Below, in pieces: positions 18,356-27,172 of a stretch of 64,000 nt of DNA. The stretch lies in NCBI GenBank assembly GCA_039934035.1, contig JBDTMZ010000168.1, positions 1 to 64,000 on the forward strand. Reading direction: 5' to 3'. This DNA comes from Solibacter sp039934035. Lineage in GTDB: Bacteria; Acidobacteriota; Terriglobia; Bryobacterales; Bryobacteraceae. The notes beneath the pieces were generated by a model that worked only from the letters and a program-made list of their open reading frames with translations, did no database searches and had not been told where the DNA came from. Within the stretch, counting starts at the first letter, position 1, and every line of letters starts with the position of its first letter. A program made the translations under genes and the position numbers.

Positions 18356-20409
18356 CAGTCTCCGCTTCTCTCTACTTGCACCAGGCAACTGTAAAACGTG
18401 GGCCCTCCACCGAAATCCGTGAGACGGTCACTGGTCAACGCATTGACGTTGCGCCGGTCACCGGCGCGTTTGCCCCAACGCACAGCGGGCGCGCAGACCA
18501 CACCGGGCCGCACGCGTTCGTCCACGCTCGCCATCAGCAGCACCGTGCCCCGGTCGTTATACACGCGCACCTGGTCGGCGTTGCGAATGCCGCGCGCCTC
18601 GGCATCGGCCGCGCTCACGTGCAGCGTCGCGGTGCTCAGGTCCACCGCATCACGATGGCCGAAGGTGGAGTTCATGCTGTCGTCGTTCTTCGGCGAAATC
18701 AATTCCAGCGGATACTTCGCGCGCAGCGCCGCGTCACCGTGACGGCTCTCCACCGGCGGTTGATAATCGAGCGTTTCGGCGTGGAAGTGGCACTTGCCAT
18801 CCGGCGTCCCGAAGTGCCCGTCCGCGAATGGCAGGAACGGCGCGCCCTCCGCAGCGATGTTCAAACGCACCGAGCGCTCGCGGTCCAGGCGCTCGATCGT
18901 GATGTCCTTGAGGAAGGGATGCCCGGAATCCAACAGCCCGCGGATCATGTCATCTTCCGTCTCCGCGAAGCAGGAATCGGTGAACCCCATGCGCGCGGCC
19001 AGCGCCCGGAAGATCTCCACATTGCTGCGCGCTTCGCCGGGGGCCGGCAGCGCCGGACGCGCCAGTTGCAGGTAATAGTGGCCGTAGGCGAGATATAGAT
19101 CCGTGTGCTCCAGGAACGTAGTCACCGGCAGCACGATGTCGGCATGGTCCGCGGTGTCGGTTTGAAACTGCTCCAACACCACGGTGAAAAGATCTTCCCG
19201 GCGCAGTCCGCGCAGCACCGTGTTCTGATCGGGTGCGATGGCCGCGGGATTGGAATTGTACACCACCATCGCTTTCACGGGCGGAGCGTCGAGCGTCGTC
19301 AATGCCTGCCCCAGGTGCGACATATTGACGATGCGCGCTTCACGCCCCAACGCCGCCTGCTGCAAATCGGGTCGCTCCAGCGCCTCGCGATTGAAGTGGA
19401 ATGCCTGCGACGTGCTGGCCTGCAGTCCGCCGCCCACATCCTTCCAACTGCCCGTGATCGCGGGCAATAGCGCGATCGTGCGCATCGCGGTGGCGCCGCG
19501 CTCGCTGCGCTGCACGCCGTAATTCAGGCGAATGGCCGCCGGGCGGGTGGTGGCATACTCGCGCGCCAGTTGCACAATCTCTTCCGCCGCAATCCCCGTA
19601 AGTTCGGCGGCGCGCTGCGGTGTCCACGCGCGCACGCGTTCGCGCAATTCGGGGAAGCCGGCCGTGTGCCGTTCCACATAATCCGCGTCATGCAGATTCT
19701 CGCTGATGATGACGTGCATCATCGCCAGCGCCAGCGCGGTGTCGCTACCCGGATTGATGAAGAAGTGCTTGTCGCTGGCCGCGCCAGTGCGATTGCGATT
19801 CGGGTCGATCACGTACAATTTCGCCCCGTTGCGCCGCGCCTCCATGACGAAGGGCCACAAGTGCACGTTGGTGCCGAGAATGTTCGCGCCCCACGCGATG
19901 ATCAGTTTGCTGTGGCGGAACTGCTCCGGTTCGGTGCCGTAGCGCAAACCAAGTGCTTGGGTGAGTCCCGCGCCGCCCGCCGTCGAGCAGATGGTGCGGT
20001 CCAAACGCGAGGCGCCCAGGCGGTGAAAGAAGCGGCGGTCCATGCCGCTGCCGTTGAGCATTCCCATCGTGCCGGCGTAGCTGTAGGGCAGAATCGCCTC
20101 GCTGCCGAACTCGTCCGCGGTAGCGCGCAGACGCGCGGCAATCGTATCCAGCGCCTCATCCCACGTGATCCGCTGGAAGCTGCCGGAGCCCTTGGGCCCG
20201 GTGCGTTGCAGCGGATACAGCAGCCGATCGGGATGATATTCCCGCTCCAGATACTGCGCCACTTTCCCGCACAGAAATCCGCGTGTCACAGGATGCTCGG
20301 CGTCGCCGCGCAGTTTCGTCCCTTTGCCGTCCTGCACGGTGACCACTAACGAGCAACAGTCCGGACAGTCCAGAGCGCACACGGAATGTCGAATTTCGGC
20401 CATTTCCAT
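18355..20409 (-). CDS. Molybdopterin-dependent oxidoreductase (DMSO reductase superfamily)
   Basis: A 684-residue catalytic subunit. The N-terminus carries a [4Fe-4S] ligand set CALDCPDC with the fourth Cys in GFLCGK (about residue 47), followed by the Mo-bis-MGD fold: ITWDEALDTIA, ICSTAGGAG (probable Mo-ligand region), IAWGANILGTNVH and NSNPAAIAPDQN. No twin-arginine signal is seen, so it should be cytoplasmic. The substrate is unknown; formate dehydrogenase-like and assimilatory-type enzymes are nearest in pattern. No iron-sulfur or membrane partner subunit is next to it; instead a lipoprotein gene is coupled through TGATG. Confidence 0.85.
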   Translation of the reverse strand: MEMAEIRHSVCALDCPDCCSLVVTVQDGKGTKLRGDAEHPVTRGFLCGKVAQYLEREYHPDRLLYPLQRTGPKGSGSFQRITWDEALDTIAARLRATADEFGSEAILPYSYAGTMGMLNGSGMDRRFFHRLGASRLDRTICSTAGGAGLTQALGLRYGTEPEQFRHSKLIIAWGANILGTNVHLWPFVMEARRNGAKLYVIDPNRNRTGAASDKHFFINPGSDTALALAMMHVIISENLHDADYVERHTAGFPELRERVRAWTPQRAAELTGIAAEEIVQLAREYATTRPAAIRLNYGVQRSERGATAMRTIALLPAITGSWKDVGGGLQASTSQAFHFNREALERPDLQQAALGREARIVNMSHLGQALTTLDAPPVKAMVVYNSNPAAIAPDQNTVLRGLRREDLFTVVLEQFQTDTADHADIVLPVTTFLEHTDLYLAYGHYYLQLARPALPAPGEARSNVEIFRALAARMGFTDSCFAETEDDMIRGLLDSGHPFLKDITIERLDRERSVRLNIAAEGAPFLPFADGHFGTPDGKCHFHAETLDYQPPVESRHGDAALRAKYPLELISPKNDDSMNSTFGHRDAVDLSTATLHVSAADAEARGIRNADQVRVYNDRGTVLLMASVDERVRPGVVCAPAVRWGKRAGDRRNVNALTSDRLTDFGGGPTFYSCLVQVERSGD

Positions 20410-20579
20410 CGATTATATCGTGGCTGGCAGGGTGATCTTTTGCGATGCCCTGTACGCCGTGCTCTGTACACGATTTCCTGCACACGTGGGGCACCCTGCC
20501 GCCGGCGAGTTCCGTGCTCATAAACCCACACCAGCCGCTTCCCCACCCCGAGCCGGATCGAGCGACAATATCTGGGAGT

Positions 20580-21353
20580 ATGACTCCAGCCTCTGCCAGG
20601 AAGACCCTAGCCGATGCGGCGCTCGGGTTTCACGCGCCCGAAGGGGCCATTCAACAACGGGTGCGCGCGATCCATCAGTGGGTGCTGAACCGCTCCCAGT
20701 ACATCCGCCAGCCCAATTACACTTCGATTCATCCGCAGGACCTCGAACTGCTCTTCGCGGCCTACGACCGGGAGTTCTTCACCGGCATGTGCAGCCAGGC
20801 TCTGGAAAGTTGCCGGCTGCGCTTTCGCCTCTCGCCGCGCATGACGAAGGCAGGCGGCACCACCGCTCGCTTCGTGACGTCAACCGGCGAAACCCTTTAC
20901 GAAATCACCGTTGCCAGCAGCATGCTGTTCGATGGTTTCGGCCAGAACGACCGTCAGGTCACCGTCTGCGGCCTGGCCTGCGCCGACCGCCTGGAGGCGC
21001 TGCAGCGCATCTTCGAACATGAGACTGTCCACCTGATCGAGCAAGTGTGCTGGCAACACAGCAACTGCTCCGCGCCGCGCTTTCAGGACATCGCGCACCG
21101 CCATTTCCTCCATCGCGCTCACACCCACAAGCTGATCACGCGGCGCGAGCGGGCCGCCCAATCCGGTATCGGTGTCGGTTCGCGAGTCACCTTCCTGTTC
21201 GAAGAAAGGCGCCTCGCCGGACGCGTCAACCGGCTCACCAAACGTGCCACAGTGCTGGTGGAAGATGCCGACGGCGAACGCTTCAGCGACGGCCGCCGCT
21301 ACCGCAAATACTACGTGCCGATAGTTCACCTGCAGCCGCACAACGGAGCCTGA
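20580..21353 (+). CDS. SprT-like zinc metalloprotein
   Basis: A 257-residue protein with the zinc motif HETVH at 147-151 and a downstream His-rich segment, the pattern of the SprT-like/SPARTAN protease-like fold. The C-terminal 80 residues contain a small beta-barrel-like segment (GVGSRVTFLFEERRLAGRV). The start was set at the ATG that precedes TPASARKT; the frame is open back to 20445 but those residues look non-coding. Peptidase activity is not established for many members. It diverges from the molybdopterin enzyme gene, leaving about 170 bases with no clear motif. Confidence 0.7.
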   Translation: MTPASARKTLADAALGFHAPEGAIQQRVRAIHQWVLNRSQYIRQPNYTSIHPQDLELLFAAYDREFFTGMCSQALESCRLRFRLSPRMTKAGGTTARFVTSTGETLYEITVASSMLFDGFGQNDRQVTVCGLACADRLEALQRIFEHETVHLIEQVCWQHSNCSAPRFQDIAHRHFLHRAHTHKLITRRERAAQSGIGVGSRVTFLFEERRLAGRVNRLTKRATVLVEDADGERFSDGRRYRKYYVPIVHLQPHNGA

Positions 21354-21356
21354 GCG

Positions 21357-22304
21357 TCACTCGATCGGCGCGTTATATCCCAGCCGCCAATGCGCCGTCA
21401 GTTTCGGCAGGCCGCGCGGCGGCACCACCTGCACCGTGATCTTGTGATACTTTCCGTCGCGCACCTGATTCGGAGGCGCATACCCCAGAATGTAGCGATT
21501 GTGCAGTTCGATGCCGATCTTCTTGGCAATGTCGGGCAGTTCCGCCGCGTCTGCTTCGAACAGCCTGCCGCCGGTCTGCTCAGACACTTTGTTGAGCAGG
21601 CCGGAGCCGCCATACTCTTCCACTGTATTGCCGCCGCCGAATACGCCGATCGAGTAGATCAGCACGTCGCTCTCGCGCACCAGGTTGGTGATTTCTTTTG
21701 CCGAATAGCGGCTGTGGTTGTCGCCGCCATCGGAGATGATCAGCAGCGCTTTCTTGTTCTTCTTGGAACGCCTCATCTCGTGCAGTGCAAGATAAATCGC
21801 ATCCAGCAGCGCGGTGGAGCCTTTGGACTTGGAAAAGAGCAGTTCGTTTTCGATGGAGCCGGTTTCGGCAGTGAGCGGTACCACCAGTCGCGGCGCGTTA
21901 TCGAATTCCACCAGAAAGAACTCGTCTTCCGGGTTGGAGATGCGGAAGAATTCTTTGGCCGCCATTCGCGAACGGCGCAGCTTTTCCCCCATGCTGCCGC
22001 TGGTGTCGAACACTAGGCCCACGGCAACAGGTTCGTCGTCCATCGCAAATTGCGTAATTTTCTGCTCGATCTTGTCTTCGAACAGGCGGAAGTTCTCATG
22101 CTCCAGGCCCGATACCGGGCGGTTCAACGGATCGTTGACGGTTACCGGGACGAGAATCAGAGTCGTGCCTACACGAATGTTGGCGCCACGCGATTCTTCC
22201 TGCTTGGGCGGCGTCTTCTGGCGAGGCTCGATTTTTACCTGCTGCGCGCACAGCGCCCCCGCACTCATGCAAACTGCCAGCGCTGCTCCCGACAACCTTC
22301 CCAT
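21357..22304 (-). CDS. Secreted VWFA-domain protein of the acidobacterial type
   Basis: A 315-residue exported protein with a signal peptide (about 1-20, ALCAQQ) and one von Willebrand factor A domain. The MIDAS metal site is visible as DTSGS at 100-104. The segment VPVTVNDPLNRPVSGLEHENF followed by LFEDKIEQKITQF is characteristic of the VWFA-related domain family that is greatly expanded in Acidobacteria. Function is unknown; protein-protein or metal-dependent adhesion in the periplasm or outside is plausible. It converges with the SprT-like gene three bases away. Confidence 0.85.
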   Translation of the reverse strand: MGRLSGAALAVCMSAGALCAQQVKIEPRQKTPPKQEESRGANIRVGTTLILVPVTVNDPLNRPVSGLEHENFRLFEDKIEQKITQFAMDDEPVAVGLVFDTSGSMGEKLRRSRMAAKEFFRISNPEDEFFLVEFDNAPRLVVPLTAETGSIENELLFSKSKGSTALLDAIYLALHEMRRSKKNKKALLIISDGGDNHSRYSAKEITNLVRESDVLIYSIGVFGGGNTVEEYGGSGLLNKVSEQTGGRLFEADAAELPDIAKKIGIELHNRYILGYAPPNQVRDGKYHKITVQVVPPRGLPKLTAHWRLGYNAPIE

Positions 22305-22379
22305 ACACAGTGCCTCTCGACGGTATTGTACTAAGCCGGATCGACCGGCAGGACGTCCCTTCGGCTACAGTGGGAATCG

Positions 22380-22874
22380 ATGGAAGTATTGGAATTTCTT
22401 CCGGCCACCCGCAGAGTGCTGCGCCTGCTCGCCTCAGACCCGGCGGAGTTCGCCGTCGAACACGGCGTGAAACTGCACGAGATGGCGCAAAACGTGGCGC
22501 AGGGCGGCCTGGAATTCATGCGGACGTTTTCCCTGGAAACGCCCGCTCACTGGTTCGGCTATCTGGTCGTCGAAGGAGGGACCCAGCAAATGGTGGGCGT
22601 ATGCAGTTTCAAAGGCCCCCCAGTCGAAGGCAAAGTGGAAATCGCCTACTATACGTTCCCCGGGCACGAAGGCCGCGGCATCGCCACCGCGATGGCCAAA
22701 TTCCTCCTGGAGCGTGCGCGCGCGCTCCAGGAGGTGAAGTTCATCACGGCGCACACGCTGCGCGAACGCAATGCTTCCGTGCGGATATTGGAAAAAATCG
22801 GAATGCGATTCGTGTGCGAAGAGACGGAGGATGGCGAGCCGGTATGGTTATGGCAAATTGCCGCGGAGGACTAG
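22380..22874 (+). CDS. GNAT family N-acetyltransferase
   Basis: A 164-residue GNAT protein. The acetyl-CoA loop is visible in YTFPGHEGRGIATAMA (R/QxxGxG/A motif), followed by the RERNASVRILEKIGM helix typical of the RimJ/RimL-like group. It transfers acetyl from acetyl-CoA to an amine; the acceptor is unknown. The gene overlaps the convergent MerR gene by 4 bases. Confidence 0.88.
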   Translation: MEVLEFLPATRRVLRLLASDPAEFAVEHGVKLHEMAQNVAQGGLEFMRTFSLETPAHWFGYLVVEGGTQQMVGVCSFKGPPVEGKVEIAYYTFPGHEGRGIATAMAKFLLERARALQEVKFITAHTLRERNASVRILEKIGMRFVCEETEDGEPVWLWQIAAED

Positions 22875-23401
22875 TTCTTGGCGCGGCTCCATTCGCGGAT
22901 CTGGCGAATTTCGTCGGCGGGAATGTGCAGGAATTCCAGGAACTCCTGATGCTCTGTGGGAGCGCTGCTTTCAAATTCGCCATGAAGGCGGCGCATGTCT
23001 TCTTCGCTGAAACCGGCGGCGCGTAGCACGGCGGTGAATTTTTCTTTTGTGACCACGGGTAGTCTCCTGAATCGATCTGTGGTTGCCAGTAGGCGCGCCA
23101 GCGCCCGCTGATGTTCTCGCATGCGCTCTATGCCCTGGCTGAGTTCCTCCAGCCTGCGGCGTAGCACGGCAGCGGCATTGCCGCCGGACGCATCGAGGAT
23201 CGAGCGAATATCAGCCAGCGTCAAGCCCGCGTCGCGGTAGGTACAGATCTGCCTTAACCGCTCGAGATCTTTCCCGCCGTAAATTCGGTAGTTCCCGGCG
23301 GACCTCTTCGGCCTCGTGAGCAGCCCGATGGATTCGTAATACAGCACCGTGCTGCGTGCCAGATTGCAGCTACGCGCCAGACTTGTGACGGTCAGTGACA
23401 T
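22871..23401 (-). CDS. MerR family transcriptional regulator
   Basis: A 176-residue regulator. The N-terminal winged helix shows LARSCNLARSTVLYYESIGLL and then GNYRIYGGKDLERLRQI, the standard MerR DNA-binding pattern. A long helix (about 80-120) for dimerisation and a C-terminal effector region follow. No cysteine set for metal sensing is present in the C-terminal part, so the ligand is probably not a thiol-bound metal. A MerR-like promoter lies directly upstream. Confidence 0.88.
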   Translation of the reverse strand: MSLTVTSLARSCNLARSTVLYYESIGLLTRPKRSAGNYRIYGGKDLERLRQICTYRDAGLTLADIRSILDASGGNAAAVLRRRLEELSQGIERMREHQRALARLLATTDRFRRLPVVTKEKFTAVLRAAGFSEEDMRRLHGEFESSAPTEHQEFLEFLHIPADEIRQIREWSRAKN

Positions 23402-23420
23402 CGCTCTTTCTTTAGTCTCA

Positions 23421-23444
23421 ACCCTGAAGCTTTAGACAGGTCAA
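23421..23444 (-). promoter_or_regulatory. Candidate MerR-type promoter/operator
   Basis: Read on the minus strand, TTGACC (23444-23439) starts an imperfect inverted repeat with arms CCTG/CAGG (23437-23440, 23423-23426) about 20 bases before the merR-like start. Family members bind such a repeat in a long promoter spacer, so autoregulation is likely. The minus-10 box is weak. The element overlaps the stop codon of the methyltransferase gene. Confidence 0.4.
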
Positions 23445-24106
23445 GGAGTTTTTTTGAAAATTAGAATATGCTGGCGCGGTAGATCTTCAAGCACGCGATC
23501 CATACGGTAACCCTCGGGCTCCAACTCTGCCTTGACTTGCGCCACCGTCATCTTGTGCTCCGCGCGAATCGGCACCGCGGGGTCTTCGCCGCGATACTCC
23601 AGCAGCACCAACCGGCCATCGGCCTTGAGCGATTCCCGAATCTTGCGCAACATCTTCTGCGGTTCCGAGAACTCGTGATAGACGTCCACCATGATCACGA
23701 GATCGAGCGCGTTCGCCGGCAGTTTCGGGTCGTCCAATCCGCCAAGCACGGTCTCCACGTTAAGTAGTTTTCGCTGCTGCATATTCCTGCGCAGCATGTC
23801 GAGCATCTCCGGCTGCACGTCGTTGGCGTAGACTTTGCCCGTTGGGCCCACGCGCTCCGCCAGTCGCCAGGTGATGTAGCCGTTGCCTGCGCCGATATCC
23901 GCCACGGTCGCGCCCCTGGCAATGTTGAGCAGCGCAATCGCCTTGTCGGGCTGCTCCTCTTCGCTGCGTTCCGGCCGCACCAGCCAGTCCGCGCCGCCCA
24001 CCCCCATCACGCCGGCATACCGTCTACCCGTGATCGGGTGGCGGTCCGCCTGGGCGCAGCACAGCGCCGCCAACAGGGTCGCCGCAATCAGTATTCGCCG
24101 CGTCAC
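23441..24106 (-). CDS. Exported class I SAM-dependent methyltransferase
   Basis: A 221-residue Rossmann methyltransferase. SAM-binding motif I is VADIGAGNGYITW, motif II lies near VYANDVQPEML, and VIMVDVYHEFSEPQ and LLEYRGEDP follow. It begins with a clear signal peptide (RILIAATLLAALCCAQA), unusual for an enzyme that needs cytoplasmic SAM, though exported members of this type are common in related genomes. The substrate is unknown. It follows the M49-like peptidase gene on the same strand with three bases between. Confidence 0.82.
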   Translation of the reverse strand: MTRRILIAATLLAALCCAQADRHPITGRRYAGVMGVGGADWLVRPERSEEEQPDKAIALLNIARGATVADIGAGNGYITWRLAERVGPTGKVYANDVQPEMLDMLRRNMQQRKLLNVETVLGGLDDPKLPANALDLVIMVDVYHEFSEPQKMLRKIRESLKADGRLVLLEYRGEDPAVPIRAEHKMTVAQVKAELEPEGYRMDRVLEDLPRQHILIFKKTP

Positions 24107-24109
24107 AGC

Positions 24110-25741
24110 CTACTCGTTGCCTTCGTTCACGGGATCGACGTCCGTGGGCAGATCCTTCAAAGCGTCGAGCGCGCGCTGCATCGAAGGGCGGATCACCGCC
24201 AGGGTATCGAGCATCTTCTTGGCAGCGGCGTAATTGCCCTCGGCTTCGAGCGTGAGCAGGTCGTGCGTCAGGTCGCGCACAGCGGCCTTCATCTTCGGCA
24301 CGTCCACATTGAACGTGCCGTCGTTGTTGACCGTGAACGCGCCTTTATCCAGGAAATAGTTGAATTGCAGCGCCATGCCTTTGCCGTGCGCTTCGACGAT
24401 GCCGAAACGCACACTGCGGAAGGCCGACGCCAGGTACGTGGTGTAGAGCTGCTTCTCGTAATTCGGCCCGTCCATCAGCTTGTGGTCGAACAGGTATTCC
24501 AGCATGAACAGTCCAGTCACGTCGGCCTTGGCCTCTTCGATCGCGCTGTAGAGTTCCTTCAGTTCCTGGCGCGGCGTAGTGGCGCGGCCGGCCACTTGAA
24601 TCTGGTGCGGACCGATCCCGTGGCTTAATTCGTGCGCCAGGATGTGGGTGAAGAAGTAGTTGAAGCTCAGGTCCTCGCGCGCCGCCTGGGGCAGGACACG
24701 GCTCGCAATCGGGATCAGAATGCTGGCGAACTTCGCTTCCTGAATATTCTTCAGCATGATGCGCGCGCTGCCCTTCTGCGAAATCACGCGCTCGTCATTA
24801 GGCAGATTGAACGCCGCCGTGCGCACCCCGTGCGCGCCGTCGCCGGACGCGTGCACTTCGTTAACGACGCGAATCGGCGCGGACCCACCCAGTTTCGGAT
24901 TTCGAAACCTGGGGTCGATCGGCAGGTTATTTTCCACTTCCTGCAGATGCGCGGCCACGGTCTTCAGCTTGTTGGTCTCCGTGTCGTCACGTAGCGTGAT
25001 GTACGCTTCGAAGCCCGCCTTATAGCCGAACATTTCGTCGTTGTACGTCTCGTACGGCCCGATGGTGATGTCGAGCGGCGCGTCGAGATCCATCCACGCC
25101 AGGTCGCTCGCGTAGTAATCGTTCGAAAGAAGAGCGTCCGCGCGCAACGTCAGGAACTTCTTCAGCGATGCGTTCTCCGTGAGCGCCGCAGCCTCGCGTA
25201 ACAATCCGGCGGCCTTCTTGAGATCGGCGGCGTACGCCTTGCTGTACGGCACAATCGTGAGTTTCTTGTTCGCGTCGCGGCGAATCACAGTGAAGAAGCC
25301 AATCGCCTGCTCCTTGTCCGCGGGCGAAAGCGTCTTCACCCAGCTTTCGAACTCTTCGCGCGTCATGTCCTCCGGGTAGAAATTGGCGCCCATCGGCTTG
25401 CGCGCGGGCACGTCCGGAAGGAAGGCGGAGTGCTCGTCCAGATCGCTCCACGGACCCTTGTTCAGCCAGAAGTAATGCAGACGAGCCTTTCCCAAAGGCG
25501 ACGTGTCCTTCTGCAGTTTCGCGTAGAGCGCGCGATTGCCGCTCCACACCTGGTCCATGAAAATCGTGTTCAAGACGCGCGCCGCTTCCACCAGTTTCGG
25601 AAGCGCTTTGCGATCTCCGGGCGACAGCGCGGCCTCGTCGTGTTTCAGCGTGACGGGCGCGAAGCGCGCGTTCATTTGTTTCAGTTGATTCAGATCGGGC
25701 ATAACGGCGGCGGCAGCCAATAGCACGAGAAGGTGCCTCAT
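24110..25741 (-). CDS. M49-like (dipeptidyl peptidase III-type) zinc peptidase
   Basis: A 543-residue protein. The zinc region is HELSH at 370-374 and EEAKAD at 402-407, the arrangement of the M49 group (classical DPP III has HExxxH; here it is HExxH). The segment VHASGDGAHGVRTAAFNLPNDE and the frame around it match bacterial M49-like hydrolases. The N-terminus MRHLLVLLAAAAVMP is a short signal peptide. It likely removes dipeptides or acts as an amino-peptidase outside the cytoplasm. The gene lies 33 bases downstream of the ppk2 gene. Confidence 0.82.
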   Translation of the reverse strand: MRHLLVLLAAAAVMPDLNQLKQMNARFAPVTLKHDEAALSPGDRKALPKLVEAARVLNTIFMDQVWSGNRALYAKLQKDTSPLGKARLHYFWLNKGPWSDLDEHSAFLPDVPARKPMGANFYPEDMTREEFESWVKTLSPADKEQAIGFFTVIRRDANKKLTIVPYSKAYAADLKKAAGLLREAAALTENASLKKFLTLRADALLSNDYYASDLAWMDLDAPLDITIGPYETYNDEMFGYKAGFEAYITLRDDTETNKLKTVAAHLQEVENNLPIDPRFRNPKLGGSAPIRVVNEVHASGDGAHGVRTAAFNLPNDERVISQKGSARIMLKNIQEAKFASILIPIASRVLPQAAREDLSFNYFFTHILAHELSHGIGPHQIQVAGRATTPRQELKELYSAIEEAKADVTGLFMLEYLFDHKLMDGPNYEKQLYTTYLASAFRSVRFGIVEAHGKGMALQFNYFLDKGAFTVNNDGTFNVDVPKMKAAVRDLTHDLLTLEAEGNYAAAKKMLDTLAVIRPSMQRALDALKDLPTDVDPVNEGNE

Positions 25742-25774
25742 TCCCGTATTGTTGCACTGTGCGCGCGCGCCGCG

Positions 25775-26584
25775 TTATTCGAATTTGATCTGCGAGAGGT
25801 CGGCGACCGGTTTAGGATACTTCAAGCTCATCGCTTCAAGCTCCTCCCGTACGATCTGCGACACCGCCAGATTGCGGAACCACTTCTTGTTCGCGGGGAT
25901 CACGTACCAGGGTGCGCCCTTGGTGCTGCACTTGTGCAGCATGTCCTCGTACGCCGCGATGTATTCGTCCCAGTGCTCACGCTCTTTCAGATCGGCCGGT
26001 GAGAATTTCCAGTTCTTTTGCGCGTCGTCGATGCGCTCCCGAAAACGCCTGGCCTGCTCGTCCTTATCGATGTACAGCAGAAACTTGATCACACGGGTGC
26101 CGCTCTCGGTCAGCATGCGCTCGAAATCGTTGATCTGCGCATAGCGGTTCTTCCACACCGACTTGGGTACGATGTTGTGCACGCGCACCACCAGGACATC
26201 CTCGTAGTGCGAGCGGTTGAAGATGCCGATCTGTCCGAACTCCGGTACCGCATTGTGCACGCGCCAGAGATAGTCGTGCCGTTTCTCCGCACCTTCCGGG
26301 ACCTTGAACGACGTCACGCGCACGCCTTGCGGATTGAGGCCGCTCATCACATGTTGAATCGTGCCGTCCTTGCCCCCGGCGTCGATGCCCTGTAGCACGA
26401 CGAGCAGGGAGCGGCGGGACTCCGCGTACAGCAGATACTGCAGCACGCTCAGACGAGCGAGGTTCTTTTCGAGTTGCGCGGCGGCAGCAGCCTTTCCGTG
26501 GCCCAAGGTGTCGCTGGGGTCGATGTCGCCCAGCCTGAACCGCGAATCCGGACGTACCAGAAGTTCTTTGGAAAGCTGTTTCAT
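25775..26584 (-). CDS. ppk2: Polyphosphate kinase 2 (PPK2) family protein
   Basis: A 269-residue PPK2 domain. Walker A is GIDAGGKDGT, Walker B is FNRSHYEDVLV, and the lid region contains RERIDDAQKNWKFS. The overall pattern, including RVTSFKVP, YLWRVHNAVP and APWYVIPANKKW, resembles class III PPK2 enzymes, which phosphorylate AMP and ADP using polyphosphate. It probably links polyphosphate stores to nucleotide energy levels in the cytoplasm. Divergent from maf, 25 bases apart. Confidence 0.92.
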   Translation of the reverse strand: MKQLSKELLVRPDSRFRLGDIDPSDTLGHGKAAAAAQLEKNLARLSVLQYLLYAESRRSLLVVLQGIDAGGKDGTIQHVMSGLNPQGVRVTSFKVPEGAEKRHDYLWRVHNAVPEFGQIGIFNRSHYEDVLVVRVHNIVPKSVWKNRYAQINDFERMLTESGTRVIKFLLYIDKDEQARRFRERIDDAQKNWKFSPADLKEREHWDEYIAAYEDMLHKCSTKGAPWYVIPANKKWFRNLAVSQIVREELEAMSLKYPKPVADLSQIKFE

Positions 26585-26609
26585 CCCGGCTTCATTCTAC
26601 ACTGGTGGA

Positions 26610-27152
26610 ATGCTCGTGTTGGCCTCCCAGTCTCCCCGCCGCAGCGAAATTCTGCGCCAGGCGGGAATCGATTTCACCGTACGCATCGCGGATGTCGACG
26701 AATCCCTGATCGAGGGCGAGCCTCCCGAAGAATACGTGCAGCGCCTGGCCGTGGCAAAGGCCACCGCGGTGAATGCCGCGGAAGACGAAACCGTGCTCGG
26801 CGCCGACACCACCGTCGTGGTCGATCACCATATCCTCGCCAAGCCGGCCGATGCCGCGGATGCGCGGCGCATGCTGACCCTGATTTCTGGAAGGCGCCAC
26901 GAAGTGCTCACCGGAATCTGCTTACGGCGCGGAAGCCGGGTCATTCGGGATTACGTCTCGACGGGAGTGATCTTCGCGCCCATTTCACCGCAGGAAATTG
27001 AAGACTACGTGGCGAGCGGCGAACCCATGGATAAGGCCGGCGCGTACGCCATCCAGGGCCTCGCGTCCAAATTCGTCAAGTGCATCGACGGGGATTACTT
27101 CAACGTCATGGGACTGCCCGTCTCGATGGTGTACCGCTATTTGAAAACGTAG
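26610..27152 (+). CDS. maf: Maf-like nucleoside triphosphate pyrophosphatase
   Basis: A 180-residue Maf protein. The signature LASQSPRRSEIL opens the protein and DETVLGADTTVV, SGRRHEVLTG and DKAGAYAIQG follow. It hydrolyses non-canonical or pyrimidine NTPs (dTTP/UTP in the YhdE group) to prevent misincorporation. The start at 26610 has a GGTGGA just before it; the frame is open upstream but reads as the antisense of ppk2. The stop lies within a palindrome that also holds the aspS stop. Confidence 0.92.
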   Translation: MLVLASQSPRRSEILRQAGIDFTVRIADVDESLIEGEPPEEYVQRLAVAKATAVNAAEDETVLGADTTVVVDHHILAKPADAADARRMLTLISGRRHEVLTGICLRRGSRVIRDYVSTGVIFAPISPQEIEDYVASGEPMDKAGAYAIQGLASKFVKCIDGDYFNVMGLPVSMVYRYLKT

Positions 27153-27172
27153 GGCGAGCCTCCCGGCCTACG
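27148..27172. repeat. Palindrome carrying the stop codons of maf and aspS
   Basis: CGTAGG (27148-27153) and CCTACG (27167-27172) form a perfect stem around a 13-base loop. The left arm contains the TAG of maf and the right arm the TAG of aspS on the other strand. The core CCTCCCGGCCT also occurs in the repeat after murJ. Confidence 0.6.
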
